NCBI GenBank assembly: GCA_963719165.1
Contig: CAVRAV010000001.1
Location: forward strand, 1,240,001 to 1,304,000
Direction of reading: 5' to 3'
DNA length: 64,000 nt
Source: JAOUEA01 sp963719165
GTDB taxonomy: Bacteria > Actinomycetota > UBA4738 > HRBIN12
The position numbers and the translations under genes were made by a program. This document shows, in pieces, positions 18,910 through 28,014 of this stretch (positions are counted from its first letter, which is position 1; the number at the start of each line of letters is the position of its first letter). The notes under the pieces are model-generated. The model was not told the origin of the DNA. It did not search any database and saw only the letters and a program-made list of their open reading frames with translations.

Positions 18910-19356
18910 ATGCCGACGTCAGGGCGAACTTCCCCAGCGCACGAGGTCGAGGCGGTTGCGGACCGGCTGCATGCGGCCGCCCTTCACCTCCTGCGTCGCC
19001 TGCGCGTCGAGGATGAGGCGATGGGCCTTTCCGCCCCGCGCCTGTCCGCGCTCTCGGTTTTGGTGTTCGGCGGCCCGATGCGGATCGGGACCCTGGCCGG
19101 CATCGAACAGGTGGAGCCGCCCACGATGACTCGGTTGGCCGACGGCTTGGAACGCGCCGGGTACGTGATCCGGCTTCCCGACCCCAAGGACCGGCGCGCG
19201 GTCGTGGTGCGGGCCACCCCCAAGGGCACCCGCGTCCTCCGCAGGGCCAAGGCCCAGCGCGTGGCGGCCTTGGCCTCCGACCTGGGGGAGCTGTCTGCTC
19301 GGGAGCTCGCCGCGCTCGCCGAAGGGGTGGAGGTCCTGGAGCGCTCGCTCGGCTAA
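18910..19356 (+). CDS. MarR family transcriptional regulator
   Basis: Dimeric winged-helix regulator of 148 aa. The helix-turn-helix and wing are clear: MRIGTLAGIEQVEPPTMTRL, then DGLERAGYVIRLPDPKDRRA, the last being the MarR wing signature (DxRxxxV-like). MarR proteins usually respond to phenolic ligands or oxidants and repress adjacent exporters or enzymes; no such gene is beside it except the tiny divergent frame. The last 30 bp of the gene, including its TAA stop, are exactly repeated just downstream. Confidence 0.92.
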   Translation: MPTSGRTSPAHEVEAVADRLHAAALHLLRRLRVEDEAMGLSAPRLSALSVLVFGGPMRIGTLAGIEQVEPPTMTRLADGLERAGYVIRLPDPKDRRAVVVRATPKGTRVLRRAKAQRVAALASDLGELSARELAALAEGVEVLERSLG

Positions 19357-19386
19357 GTGGAGGTCCTGGAGCGCTCGCTCGGCTAA
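19327..19386 (+). repeat. Perfect 30-bp tandem duplication over the marR stop
   Basis: Two identical 30-bp units, 19327-19356 and 19357-19386, each reading GTGGAGGTCCTGG through CGGCTAA. The first encodes the last nine residues and stop of MarR. The second also contains the TAG stop of the convergent epimerase gene. A recent slipped-strand duplication or an assembly artefact would give this pattern. Confidence 0.95.
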
Positions 19387-20381
19387 GCGGAGGCCCCGTC
19401 CGCGTGCCAGGCCTTGAGGAGCTCGGCCTCGCGCTCGGAACTCAGCCCAGCGTTGGGAACGCCGTGCTCGCGATCCCAGGCGAGCGTGTCGGCCGCGGTT
19501 TCGGCGAAGGTGCGACGCCGCAGACCAGCCGCCGCTGCCTTGGTGGTGTCGATCTCGTGCAGGCCTGCGTCCTCGACGTCCCAAAGGGGCAGCGCCTCGA
19601 ACACGTCCTCTCCCAGGCGGTCCGTGAGGAACGCCTCGTCGACCCACGTCAGCTGGGTCCCGGCGTCCGCGGCCTCCACGAGCTGGGGCACCGCCGTGCC
19701 CCAGGTGAGGGGCGCTTCGGGACCCGCCACGCAGAAGACGTCGTCCGTCCCGGCCTCCAGGTGGCGCACGATGAAGCCAGCGAGGTCGCGGGCGTCGACG
19801 ACCTGCAGCGGCTGGGAGCGAGGGCCGGGGACGAGCATCTCGCCGCCCGCCGCGGCCCGCCGCACCCAGTACGTGAATCGATCGCTGTGGTCGTGCGGAC
19901 CGACGACGTAGCCAGGACGAACGGTGAGGCATCGGCCAGCGAACGCCGCCCGTGACTCCCGTTCGCACGCGACCTTCAGGGGGCCGTACAGGGGGCCGCG
20001 GGTCGCATCGGTGACATCCTCCGCCCCCGCGGGGGGCTCCGACGTGGGGGTCGCCTCGGTGGCGCCGGGCGCCGTCCCGTCCGGGTACACAGAGATCGAG
20101 GATACGAACCCGTAGTGTCCGACAGCGTCGCCGAGCGTCGCTGCGACCTCCCGGATCTGGCGCGGCACGTAGCCGCTCGTATCGAGCGCCGCGTCCCACG
20201 AGCGCCCGGCGAGGATCCCGAGGCCGCCGTCGCGGTCGCCGTGCACGTGCTCGACATCGGGGAACCCCTCGGGTTCCGCCGGGCCGCGGTGGAATACCGT
20301 GACGTCGTGACCGCGCGCCGCCGCCTCCTCCACGGCCGCTCGCCCGACGAAGCGCGTCCCGCCGATCACCAAGAGTCTCAT
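19383..20381 (-). CDS. NAD-dependent epimerase/reductase (extended SDR)
   Basis: Rossmann-fold protein of 332 aa starting MRLLVIGGTRFVGRAAVEEA, with the GGTRFVGR nucleotide motif of the atypical extended SDR group that includes isoflavone reductase-like and CSP41-like proteins. YGPLKVACE supplies a YxxxK-type pair. The substrate is not known. The ATG overlaps the stop of the upstream amidohydrolase by 3 bp (TCAT on the plus strand), so the two form an operon. Its own stop lies in the second copy of the 30-bp tandem repeat. Confidence 0.87.
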   Translation of the reverse strand: MRLLVIGGTRFVGRAAVEEAAARGHDVTVFHRGPAEPEGFPDVEHVHGDRDGGLGILAGRSWDAALDTSGYVPRQIREVAATLGDAVGHYGFVSSISVYPDGTAPGATEATPTSEPPAGAEDVTDATRGPLYGPLKVACERESRAAFAGRCLTVRPGYVVGPHDHSDRFTYWVRRAAAGGEMLVPGPRSQPLQVVDARDLAGFIVRHLEAGTDDVFCVAGPEAPLTWGTAVPQLVEAADAGTQLTWVDEAFLTDRLGEDVFEALPLWDVEDAGLHEIDTTKAAAAGLRRRTFAETAADTLAWDREHGVPNAGLSSEREAELLKAWHADGASA

Positions 20382-21574
20382 CCCGACTCCTCCCCCGCCA
20401 CGACCTTCCCGCCGCGCCAGACCGTCCTCGGCCGGCGCACCGCCGAGATGTCCTGGACCGGGTCCTCGTCGTAGAGGACAACGTCGGCCGCCTTGCCCGG
20501 CTCCACCGTCCCGACATCATCGACGCGCACGAGCTCGGCGCCGTTGGATGTGGCGGCGCGCATGGCCGCGAGGGAGGTCATCCCCCACGCGACCATCGCG
20601 ACCAGTTCGTTCGGCGCGTTCCCGTGCGGGTTGAAGGGGGTCCCCGCATCGGTCCCGCACACATGGCGGATGCCCGCACGAACCGCTCGCCGGTGGGCAT
20701 CGCGCGATGCGCCCTCGAGCTCTCGTGCCTTGCGAACCGCGTAGTCCGCCACGTCGTCCTCGTGATCGAGGATCCCGCGGATCGCGCTCAGCGTCGGCGA
20801 GCGGAACGTGCCTCGCGCCTTCATCTCCCGCGCGATCTCCGGGGTCATGTGGTTGCAGTGCTCGACCGAGTCGACCCCGGCCAGGACCGCGTTCCAGATG
20901 CCCTCGGCTCCGATCGCATGCGCGGCGACCCCCCTGTCCCAAGAGTGGGCTTCATCGACGGCGGCCGCGAGCTCTTCGGGTGTGTAGGCGGTGAACGTCG
21001 CGCCGATGCCCGGCGTCAGCACACCGCCGGTCGCGACCACCTTGATCGCTGTGGCGCCCGCGCGGATCTCCTCGCGCACCGCCTTGCGCATGGCGTCGGC
21101 GCCGTCGACCTCTCGCGCGAACGCGACGTTGTGTCCGTGACCGCCCGTGACCGTGAGCGCCCGGCCCGCCGCTCGCACCCGCGGACCGCGGATCAACCCA
21201 TCGTCCACCGCACGCCCCACGTCGCAGCTGACCGCGTCCATGCCGCCGAGGTCCCGCACCGTCGTCACGCCGTTCGCGAGGTGTCGACCCAGGTTCGCGG
21301 CCGCCTTGAGCGCCGCCCGGGCCGGCGTGAGCGCCCGCGCTTCGCCTTCGAAGTCCGCCCCCCCGTCGAACTGGAGATGCACGTGACAATCGATCAGACC
21401 CGGCGTGAGGGTCCGCCCTCGGCCGTCGACGGCCCGGGCCGCGCCGGCACGCTTGGGCGCCCGCGCGTGTGCGCCGACCCACGCGATGCGGTCGCCATCG
21501 ATCAACACGCCTTGCTTTGCCCTCGAGGTTCGTCCGTCGAACACGCCGACGTTCGCGATGTAGGTGGGCATCAT
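20378..21574 (-). CDS. Amidohydrolase family protein (Xaa-Pro dipeptidase/imidazolonepropionase-like)
   Basis: Metal-dependent hydrolase of 398 aa from the tandem ATG at 21574/21571. It has the metal motif DCHVHLQFDG, a TIM-barrel lysine segment KVVATGGVLTPG, the histidines in AAHAIGAEG and VEHCNHM, and a final catalytic aspartate in CGTDAGTPFNPHG. These fit the broad group containing prolidase-like and aryldialkylphosphatase-like amidohydrolases; the natural substrate cannot be given. It lies upstream of and coupled to the epimerase, and divergent from tldD with a 261-bp spacer in which I see nothing further. Confidence 0.9.
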   Translation of the reverse strand: MMPTYIANVGVFDGRTSRAKQGVLIDGDRIAWVGAHARAPKRAGAARAVDGRGRTLTPGLIDCHVHLQFDGGADFEGEARALTPARAALKAAANLGRHLANGVTTVRDLGGMDAVSCDVGRAVDDGLIRGPRVRAAGRALTVTGGHGHNVAFAREVDGADAMRKAVREEIRAGATAIKVVATGGVLTPGIGATFTAYTPEELAAAVDEAHSWDRGVAAHAIGAEGIWNAVLAGVDSVEHCNHMTPEIAREMKARGTFRSPTLSAIRGILDHEDDVADYAVRKARELEGASRDAHRRAVRAGIRHVCGTDAGTPFNPHGNAPNELVAMVAWGMTSLAAMRAATSNGAELVRVDDVGTVEPGKAADVVLYDEDPVQDISAVRRPRTVWRGGKVVAGEESG

Positions 21575-21835
21575 CGCGCGCACCGCGGGGTCGTCTCCGC
21601 GGCGCCGTCCCGGGCGGGGCCCATCCCAGCAAGCATGCTGGTCACGATACCCGCCCGCTCGGCACCGGCCGCGACGCGCGGCGTGCTCCTGATCCTTTGG
21701 GCGCTGCCGGTCGAGGCATGGATCGATGAGGACAGGTCCGGGTGGCTCGCCGCGGCAACGGGTACCATGCCGCGCGTCGAACGGGCTGTCCTGGCTCGCT
21801 CGATGGCTCGCGAGCTCCGAGGGGGGTGTTCGGGG

Positions 21836-23275
21836 TTGTTGGATGTCGCGAAGATGGCGGTGGAGGCTGCGCGGAGACTGGGCGCCGACTTCGCCGATGC
21901 GCGCGCGGGACTCGACGAGACCGAGTCCCTCACCGTGCGCAACCAGCAGATGGAGGGGATCGATCGCACCACGTCCACCGGCGTAGGAGTCCGGGTCCTC
22001 GTGGGAGGTCGGTGGGGCTTCGCGGCCACGTCCCGACTCGATGAAGCCGAGGTGGTGCGCACCGCCGAGCTCGCGGTCGCGATCGCGAAGGCGGCCCAGC
22101 GGCTCCCCGGTGACCCGGTGACCCTCAGCCCCGTCGAGCCCGTGGTCGCTTCGTGGCACGGCGCCGTCCTCGAGGATCCGTTCCTCGTGCCGCTCGAGGA
22201 GAAGGTGGCCCTGCTCATGGAGGCGACGCGCCGCATGCAGGGCGTGCCGGGCCTAAGCTTCAGCGAGGCCGCGCTCGACTTCTTCCGACGCTCGACCTGG
22301 TTCGCGTCGAGCGATGGAGCCGCGATCGACCAGGTCGTCACGCACAGCGGCGGTGGCACCGAGGCCGTCGCCGTGGGTGACGGCGACGTACAGCGCCGCT
22401 CCTACCCCAACTCCTTCCGGGGTCACGTGAAAGCCGCTGGGTACGAGCACATCCGGACCCTGGGATTGATCGAGGAGGCCGAGCGGATCGGGCGCGAAGC
22501 GGTGGAGCTCCTGCAGGCCCCCGACTGCCCCAGCGAGGTCACCACGCTGATCCTTGACTCCGGCCAGATGGAGCTGCAGGTCCACGAATCGATCGGCCAC
22601 CCCATCGAGCTCGACCGCGTACTGGGGATGGAGGAAGCGTACGCGGGCTCGTCCTGGCTCGCCCCCCAAGATCGCGGGAACGTGCGGTACGCGAGCGACC
22701 TCGTCTCGATCACCGCGGATGCGTCGCTCCCCGGCGGCCTGGGGTCCTTCGGCTACGACGACGAGGGGGTGCCGGCCCAGCGCACGCCCATCATCGAGAA
22801 CGGCATCTTCCAGAACTTCCTCACGAATCGGGAGACCGCGCCGGTGGTGGGGCAGGCCTCTAACGGCACGAGCCGCGCCGACGGGTGGAGCCACCTTCCG
22901 CTCATCCGCATGACCAACATCTCGATCGAACCGAAGGCGGGGTCCCTGGCGGAGATCATCGGCGACACCAAGGACGGTCTCTTCATGAGCACGAACACCT
23001 CGTGGTCGATCGATGACAAGCGCATCAATTTCCAGTTCGGCTGCGAGACGGCGTGGCGCGTGAAGGACGGGAAGCTCACCGAGCTCTACAAGAACCCCAA
23101 CTACACGGGGCTCGCACCCGAGTTCTGGGGGTCGTGCGACGCCGTGGGGGGACGAGAAGAATGGGTGGTCTGGGGCACGCCCAACTGCGGCAAGGGACAG
23201 CCGGGCCAGGTTGGTCGCGTCGGGCACGGCACGTCGCCGGCGCGGTTCCGCAACGTTCAGGTGGGGGTGCGCTGA
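21836..23275 (+). CDS. tldD: Metalloprotease TldD
   Basis: Zinc protease subunit that works with TldE/PmbA on unfolded peptides and modified peptide precursors. The product is 479 aa from a TTG at 21836 with a GAGGGGGG ribosome site upstream; no ATG or GTG fits as well. The TldD metal motif HExxxH is present as His250-Glu251-Ser-Ile-Gly-His255. The C-terminal GTSPARFRNVQVGVR is typical. Its stop shares a base with the start of tldE (TGATG). In some genomes the pair matures peptide antibiotics or CcdA-like toxins, but no precursor is seen here. Confidence 0.93.
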   Translation: MLDVAKMAVEAARRLGADFADARAGLDETESLTVRNQQMEGIDRTTSTGVGVRVLVGGRWGFAATSRLDEAEVVRTAELAVAIAKAAQRLPGDPVTLSPVEPVVASWHGAVLEDPFLVPLEEKVALLMEATRRMQGVPGLSFSEAALDFFRRSTWFASSDGAAIDQVVTHSGGGTEAVAVGDGDVQRRSYPNSFRGHVKAAGYEHIRTLGLIEEAERIGREAVELLQAPDCPSEVTTLILDSGQMELQVHESIGHPIELDRVLGMEEAYAGSSWLAPQDRGNVRYASDLVSITADASLPGGLGSFGYDDEGVPAQRTPIIENGIFQNFLTNRETAPVVGQASNGTSRADGWSHLPLIRMTNISIEPKAGSLAEIIGDTKDGLFMSTNTSWSIDDKRINFQFGCETAWRVKDGKLTELYKNPNYTGLAPEFWGSCDAVGGREEWVVWGTPNCGKGQPGQVGRVGHGTSPARFRNVQVGVR

Positions 23276-24624
23276 TGCCGGGGTTGATCGGCGCCGACGG
23301 GTTCGGCGCCGTGTCCGAGGCGGCGCTCGCCATGGACGGTGTGGATGGCGTCGAGGTGCTGTTCATGCACGATTGGGGCGGGCTCACCCGATTCGCGGGC
23401 TCCGAGATCCACCAGAGCACCTTCCGCGAGGACACCGAGCTGCGGGTCCGCGTGGTATCCAAGGGCCGCGTCGGCGTAGCGGCCACCAACGACTTCACAC
23501 GGGCGGGCGCGGCTCGCGCCGCCCGTAGCGCCAAGGAGATGGCGGAGATCGTCGCTCCCGATCCCCTGTGGCCCGGGCTGGCGCCGAAGGCCGAGGTCGC
23601 GCACGTGGAACGCTTCTTCCCATCGACCGCCGACGCCTCGCCCACGACGCGCGCCGTGGCGACTGAAGCGCTGATCGGGCAGTGCCCGCCGGGCTTCACG
23701 GCCGCGGGCGCCTACGAGACGCAGGCGGTGGAGGTGGGCGTCGCGAACACGCTGGGGCAATTCTGCTGGTCGCCGTCCACCGTCGCGTCGATCACCACGG
23801 TGATGTCCGGCGGCGAGCAAGGAAGCGGCTTCGCAGAGGTGTTCACGGGAAGCGCGGACGCCATCGACGCCGAGGCCGTCGGGGGGCGCGCGGCTGAGAA
23901 GGCGGTCGCGTCCCAGTCGCCGCGCGCCCTCGACGCCGGCGTGTACCCGGTGGTGTTGGAGCCGGCCGCCACCGCCACGCTGGTCGGGTTCCTGAGCTGG
24001 GTGGGCTTCGCGGGCAAGGGGTACGTGGAGGGCCGCTCGTGCTTCAGCGGTCGACGGGGCCAGCAGGTGGCGGCGCCCGCCATTCAGCTCTGGGACGACG
24101 CCACGGACCCCGGCACCCTCGGCGCCTCCTTCGATTTCGAGGGCGTTCCGCGGCAGCGCGTGGACCTCATCAAGAACGGCGTGTTCCTCGACGCCGTCTA
24201 CGACCTGCGCACCGCCAAGCAGGGAGACGTCGCCTCCACCGGGCACGCCTTGCCATCGCCCAACCCGGAGGGTCCGTTCCCGTTGAACGTCTTCATGGGC
24301 ACCGGGGACGCCACCGTCGAGGAGATGATCCGCGCCACCGAGCGCGGGATCCTCGTCACGCGCTTCCACTACTCCAACGTGGAGAACCCGATGGAATCGA
24401 CCATCACGGGCATGACCCGCGACGGCACGTTCCTGATCGAACGCGGGGAGGTCGTCGGCCCGGTCCGCAACTTCCGGTTCACCCAGTCGATCCTGTCGGC
24501 GCTCTCGGAGACCACGATGGTGGGGCGGGACGCGGAGCTCGCCAGCGAATTCTTCTTCAGCGCCAGCCGCGTGCCCGCCCTGAAGATCGAGGCGTTCAAC
24601 TTCTCCGGCGTGAGCGACCACTAG
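23275..24624 (+). CDS. tldE: Metalloprotease subunit TldE/PmbA
   Basis: Partner of TldD, lacking the zinc motif, 449 aa from ATG 23275. Family blocks include ALDAGVYPVVLEPAATATLV, SASFDFEGVPRQR-like GASFDFEGVPRQR, and FHYSNVENPMESTITGMTRD near the C-terminus. It is translationally coupled to tldD. A functional TldD/TldE heterodimer degrades or trims flexible peptides in the cytosol. The downstream CBS gene begins 77 bp later on the same strand and may or may not be co-transcribed. Confidence 0.92.
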   Translation: MPGLIGADGFGAVSEAALAMDGVDGVEVLFMHDWGGLTRFAGSEIHQSTFREDTELRVRVVSKGRVGVAATNDFTRAGAARAARSAKEMAEIVAPDPLWPGLAPKAEVAHVERFFPSTADASPTTRAVATEALIGQCPPGFTAAGAYETQAVEVGVANTLGQFCWSPSTVASITTVMSGGEQGSGFAEVFTGSADAIDAEAVGGRAAEKAVASQSPRALDAGVYPVVLEPAATATLVGFLSWVGFAGKGYVEGRSCFSGRRGQQVAAPAIQLWDDATDPGTLGASFDFEGVPRQRVDLIKNGVFLDAVYDLRTAKQGDVASTGHALPSPNPEGPFPLNVFMGTGDATVEEMIRATERGILVTRFHYSNVENPMESTITGMTRDGTFLIERGEVVGPVRNFRFTQSILSALSETTMVGRDAELASEFFFSASRVPALKIEAFNFSGVSDH

Positions 24625-24701
24625 CCCGAGGCGCCGCGCATCGGTGCGGTGAGGCCCTGCGGTAGGCTGACGCCACCACCCACGCACGCCGAGGAGGAGC
24701 C

Positions 24702-25169
24702 ATGCAGGTCGCGGACATCATGCACGCGGACGTCAAGACGGCGGACGCGGAAGACACGTTCGCCGACGTCGCGAAGCTGATGCGGACCAACGGGATCTCC
24801 TCGGTGGTGGTGCTCGACGGCAAGAAGCTCGCCGGCATCGTGACGGAGCGCGACATCGTGAACCTCGTCGCCGCGGGCGGCGACCCACACTCGGTGAAGG
24901 TCGTGCACGGCATGACGCGGCGCGACCTCGAGACGATCGGACCGAAGGTCGACCTCGGCGATGCCGCCGAGCACATGGTGAGCCGCAACATCCGGCACCT
25001 GCCGGTCGTGGATCGAGGGCGCGTGGTGGGCATCGTGTCGATCCGCGACCTCACCAAGTGGGCCGCCGAGGAGCTCGCGGGGGGCCACGAGATGCCCGAC
25101 ATCGCGCGCAGCCACAAGGCGCTCGCCGCCGCGAGCGAGTTGCAGAAGCAGCGGCGCAAGGGCGCCTAG
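24702..25169 (+). CDS. Two-CBS-domain protein
   Basis: Protein of 155 aa made of a CBS pair (about residues 5-60 and 70-125) followed by a short basic tail. The motifs ISSVVVLDGKKLAGIVTERDI and RHLPVVDRGRVVGIVSIRDL are the two canonical repeats. Such proteins bind adenine nucleotides and modulate partners or act as stand-alone sensors. No partner domain is fused. The TAG stop interlocks with the convergent stop of the next gene in a CTAG. Confidence 0.92.
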   Translation: MQVADIMHADVKTADAEDTFADVAKLMRTNGISSVVVLDGKKLAGIVTERDIVNLVAAGGDPHSVKVVHGMTRRDLETIGPKVDLGDAAEHMVSRNIRHLPVVDRGRVVGIVSIRDLTKWAAEELAGGHEMPDIARSHKALAAASELQKQRRKGA

Positions 25170-26482
25170 CCTTCGCGGGCCCCTCCGTCGTCTCCGGCGG
25201 CACGCTGGAACGGCTCGCGCGGATGCTCGAACGACCCGAACTGCGTGATGTCGCGCGGGAAGAGCAGCGCGACGGTCCAGTCCATGGCGATACGCACGCG
25301 TCGTCCCAGGGTCGGCATGGCGAGCAGGTGGTAGGTCCGGTGCAGGAACCAGCCCAGGAACCCTTTCACCTTCACCCCCCGGACGTTCGCAACTCCCTTG
25401 TAGCGTCCCAGCGAACACACGCCGCCCACGTTGCGCCACACGAACGGCTCCAACGCTCCGCCGGCCCCGAGCTGCGCCCCGATGTTGCGGCCCAGCCTGC
25501 GCCCCTGACGCAGGGCGTGCTGCGCGGTGGGCGGGCACGTCCCGCCCGCGACGAGGTCGGGGACCGCAGCGAGGTCGCCCGCCGCCCAGGCGCCGGGGAC
25601 GCCCACCACCCGGAGCTCGGCGTCCACCCGGATCCTCCCCCGTTCGTCCAGGGGGAAGCCGCTCAACCCCGCCAGCGGCGATGGCTTCACGCCGGCCGTC
25701 CACACGAGCGTCTGCGACGCGAAGGACTCGCCGTCGGACAGGCGGATCACGCCGCCCTCGGCCGACTCGAGCTGGGTCCGCAGCCTGATATCGATCGCGC
25801 GCCGCGCGAGCCGGGAACGCGCGTACCGGGCGAGGTCCTCCGGCAACTCGGGCAGGATCCGGTCGCCCGCCTCCACGAGCACCCATCGCAGGTCGGACGC
25901 CTGGAGCGTCGGATAGGACCCGAGCGCGTCTCGGCTGAGGTCCTCCAGCTCGCCGAGCGCCTCCACGCCGGCATAGCCGGCGCCCACGAACACGAACGTG
26001 AGGGCCGCCCGCCGCACGGCCCCGTCAGACGTCTCGGCGGCGAGGTCGAGCCGCGACAGGACGTGGTTGCGGAGCCAGATGGCCTCTTGGATCGTCTTGA
26101 ACCCCACGCCGTGCTCGGCGAGGCCGGGGATGGGCAGCACGCGTGACCAGGACCCCGCCGTGACGACGAGCTCGTCGTAGTCGACGCGATGCTCGCGCCC
26201 GTCCCCGATGAGCACGGTCGCGCGTCGGGCGTCATGATCGACGCGGGAGACCTCCCCCACGATCACCTCGACGTGATGCAGCACGCTGCGCAGCGGCACC
26301 ACCGCCGCGCGTGGGTCGATCGTCCCGCTCGCGACCTCGGGGAGGAATGGCTGGTACTGCATGAAGTTCTCCGCGCTCGCGAGCGTCACCCGGTGACCCG
26401 CCCGGGCCGCGCCCCGCAGCTCCATCGCCGCGTACAGCCCGGCGAAGCCCCCGCCCACGATCAGGACCCGGCTGCCGCCCAT
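25166..26482 (-). CDS. NAD(P)/FAD-dependent oxidoreductase (NDH-2-like)
   Basis: Type II NADH dehydrogenase-like flavoprotein of 438 aa from ATG 26482 (22 bp inside the HAD gene). FAD motif VLIVGGGFAGLYAA at the N-terminus and NAD motif VFVGAGYAGVEALGEL near residue 165 are intact. The C-terminal AAGDLAAVPD and a hydrophobic amphipathic tail (FLGWFLHRTYHLL) fit membrane-associated NDH-2. It would pass NADH electrons to quinone without pumping protons. The conserved helix and the order of the two binding motifs support this over ferredoxin reductases. Confidence 0.88.
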   Translation of the reverse strand: MGGSRVLIVGGGFAGLYAAMELRGAARAGHRVTLASAENFMQYQPFLPEVASGTIDPRAAVVPLRSVLHHVEVIVGEVSRVDHDARRATVLIGDGREHRVDYDELVVTAGSWSRVLPIPGLAEHGVGFKTIQEAIWLRNHVLSRLDLAAETSDGAVRRAALTFVFVGAGYAGVEALGELEDLSRDALGSYPTLQASDLRWVLVEAGDRILPELPEDLARYARSRLARRAIDIRLRTQLESAEGGVIRLSDGESFASQTLVWTAGVKPSPLAGLSGFPLDERGRIRVDAELRVVGVPGAWAAGDLAAVPDLVAGGTCPPTAQHALRQGRRLGRNIGAQLGAGGALEPFVWRNVGGVCSLGRYKGVANVRGVKVKGFLGWFLHRTYHLLAMPTLGRRVRIAMDWTVALLFPRDITQFGSFEHPREPFQRAAGDDGGAREG

Positions 26483-27180
26483 GACTCCAGCATCCCCGGA
26501 ACTTCCTCGAGCGTCCGCACCCAGCCGTCGGGCTCGGCGAGCTGCTCGGGCGTCGGGTCTTCGGGCGCCTCGCCGCGCAGGACCCATATCGCGTGCATGC
26601 CGGAGGCTCGGGCCGGTCTCACGTCGTAGTCGAGGCGATCGCCCAGCATCACCGTACGGGCCGGGTCCACCGCGGCCGTGGCCAACACGTGGGCGAACAA
26701 CGCGGGGTCCGGTTTCTGTAGCCCCAGGTCGTCGCTGACACCCCAGACCTCGAACGATCTCGAGAGCCCGTCGCGATCCAGGGCCGCGCGCACCGACGAG
26801 GGTTGGTTCGCGATCAGGCCCAGCCGGTACCTCCGGGCCAGCGTCTCCAGACACGGGCGAACGTCCGCGTAGAGCGCAGTGGGCGGATACGCCCAGTACC
26901 GCGCCGCACGCGCCTCGAGCGCGCCCAGGTCGTAGTCGGGGCCGAGGAACCGCGCGCTCAACCGCCGTCGGAAGGAACCGTCTTGGGCCGCACGCGTCGC
27001 CGCGTACTCACGCTCGAACTCGTCATCGCTGAACTCGCCTCCGGCCTCGTGCAGTGCTCGCATCCACGATCGCGCGTAGATCGAGTCGTCGTACATCACG
27101 CCACCGATGTCGAAGAACACCATGTCGATCCGCGTGCTGGCGATCGGATCGGTGGGCGGGGGGCTGGGCACGATCGGCAT
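26461..27180 (-). CDS. HAD family hydrolase
   Basis: Haloacid dehalogenase-like phosphatase of 239 aa. Motif I is FFDIGGVMYDD, with the nucleophile Asp in the DxGGV form common to HAD-IA proteins. Motif II is LIANQP, motif III and IV are LQKPDP and MLGDRLDYDV. The substrate is unknown. It is preceded by a SpoU methyltransferase gene 1 bp away on the same strand and its end overlaps the NDH-2-like gene, so it is part of a leftward group of unrelated functions. Confidence 0.9.
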   Translation of the reverse strand: MPIVPSPPPTDPIASTRIDMVFFDIGGVMYDDSIYARSWMRALHEAGGEFSDDEFEREYAATRAAQDGSFRRRLSARFLGPDYDLGALEARAARYWAYPPTALYADVRPCLETLARRYRLGLIANQPSSVRAALDRDGLSRSFEVWGVSDDLGLQKPDPALFAHVLATAAVDPARTVMLGDRLDYDVRPARASGMHAIWVLRGEAPEDPTPEQLAEPDGWVRTLEEVPGMLESWAAAGS

Positions 27181-27181
27181 G

Positions 27182-27997
27182 CTATCGGCCCGGCATCGCC
27201 AGCGCGTAGCAGGCGACGGCCGCGGCGGCGCCGACGTTCAGGGAGTCGGTTCCGTGGTGCATCGCGATGCGCAGGTGAAGATCCGCCGCGCTCAGCCATC
27301 GTTCGGACAAGCCGTGTCCCTCGCTGCCGAACGCGACCGCAAGTTGCGGATGCTCGGCCGGATCCACTGCTTCGAGCGAGGTCGCGCTCGGCGCAGGCGT
27401 GAGGGCGGCGAGCTCGAACCCCGCCGCGTGCAACAGCTCGGGCCCCTCGAACCACGGCACCCGCGTCCAGGGCACCGAGAACACCGCCCCCATCGAGGTG
27501 CGCACGGCCCTGCGATAGAGCGGATCTCCGCATCGGGGCGTGAGGAGCACGCCGTCCACACCCAGCGCCGCCGCGCTGCGGAAGACGGCGCCCAGATTCG
27601 TGTGGTCGTTCAGATCCTCCAGGACCACGATCCTTGCCGCCCCGTGCAGGACCTCCGCCGGATCCGGCAGCGGTCGTCGATCCATCGATGCGAGCGCGCC
27701 ACGGTGGACCGGAAAGCCGGTCGTGGCCTCGAGCACGCCGTCTTCCACGACGAGGGCCGGAACCCCCGTGGACGTCAGGAGATCTTCGAGCGCCGGGAGC
27801 CAGCGCTCGGTGAGCAGCACGGCCCGAGCGACGTATCCGGCCGCCACCGCGCGCCGGATCGTGGCCTCGCCCTCCGCGAGGAACAGCCCCTCCTGCGGCT
27901 CGCGGCGAGCGCGCAGCTGAACGTCCCGCAGGCCGGTGAAATCGCGGAGTCGCGGATCCTTCGGATCCACGAGCCGCTCGACCCTCGGCGTCCGCAT
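27182..27997 (-). CDS. TrmH/SpoU family RNA 2'-O-methyltransferase
   Basis: SAM-dependent ribose methyltransferase of 271 aa from ATG 27997. The N-terminal substrate-binding part (residues 1-110) is followed by the SPOUT knot. Knot motifs are LNDHTNLGAVFRSAAALGVD, FGSEGHGLSERWL and MHHGTDSLNVGAAAAV, all present. The target, rRNA or tRNA, cannot be named. It follows the PHP gene by 17 bp and precedes the HAD gene by 1 bp, so these are in one transcription unit. Confidence 0.92.
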   Translation of the reverse strand: MRTPRVERLVDPKDPRLRDFTGLRDVQLRARREPQEGLFLAEGEATIRRAVAAGYVARAVLLTERWLPALEDLLTSTGVPALVVEDGVLEATTGFPVHRGALASMDRRPLPDPAEVLHGAARIVVLEDLNDHTNLGAVFRSAAALGVDGVLLTPRCGDPLYRRAVRTSMGAVFSVPWTRVPWFEGPELLHAAGFELAALTPAPSATSLEAVDPAEHPQLAVAFGSEGHGLSERWLSAADLHLRIAMHHGTDSLNVGAAAAVACYALAMPGR

Positions 27998-28014
27998 GGC
28001 GTCTGCGGGTTCGC

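Noticed and set aside
26461..27180. HAD motif I lacking the second Asp (DIGGV) as a sign of a dead enzyme
   Set aside because: DxGGV is common in active HAD-IA proteins; the other motifs are intact.
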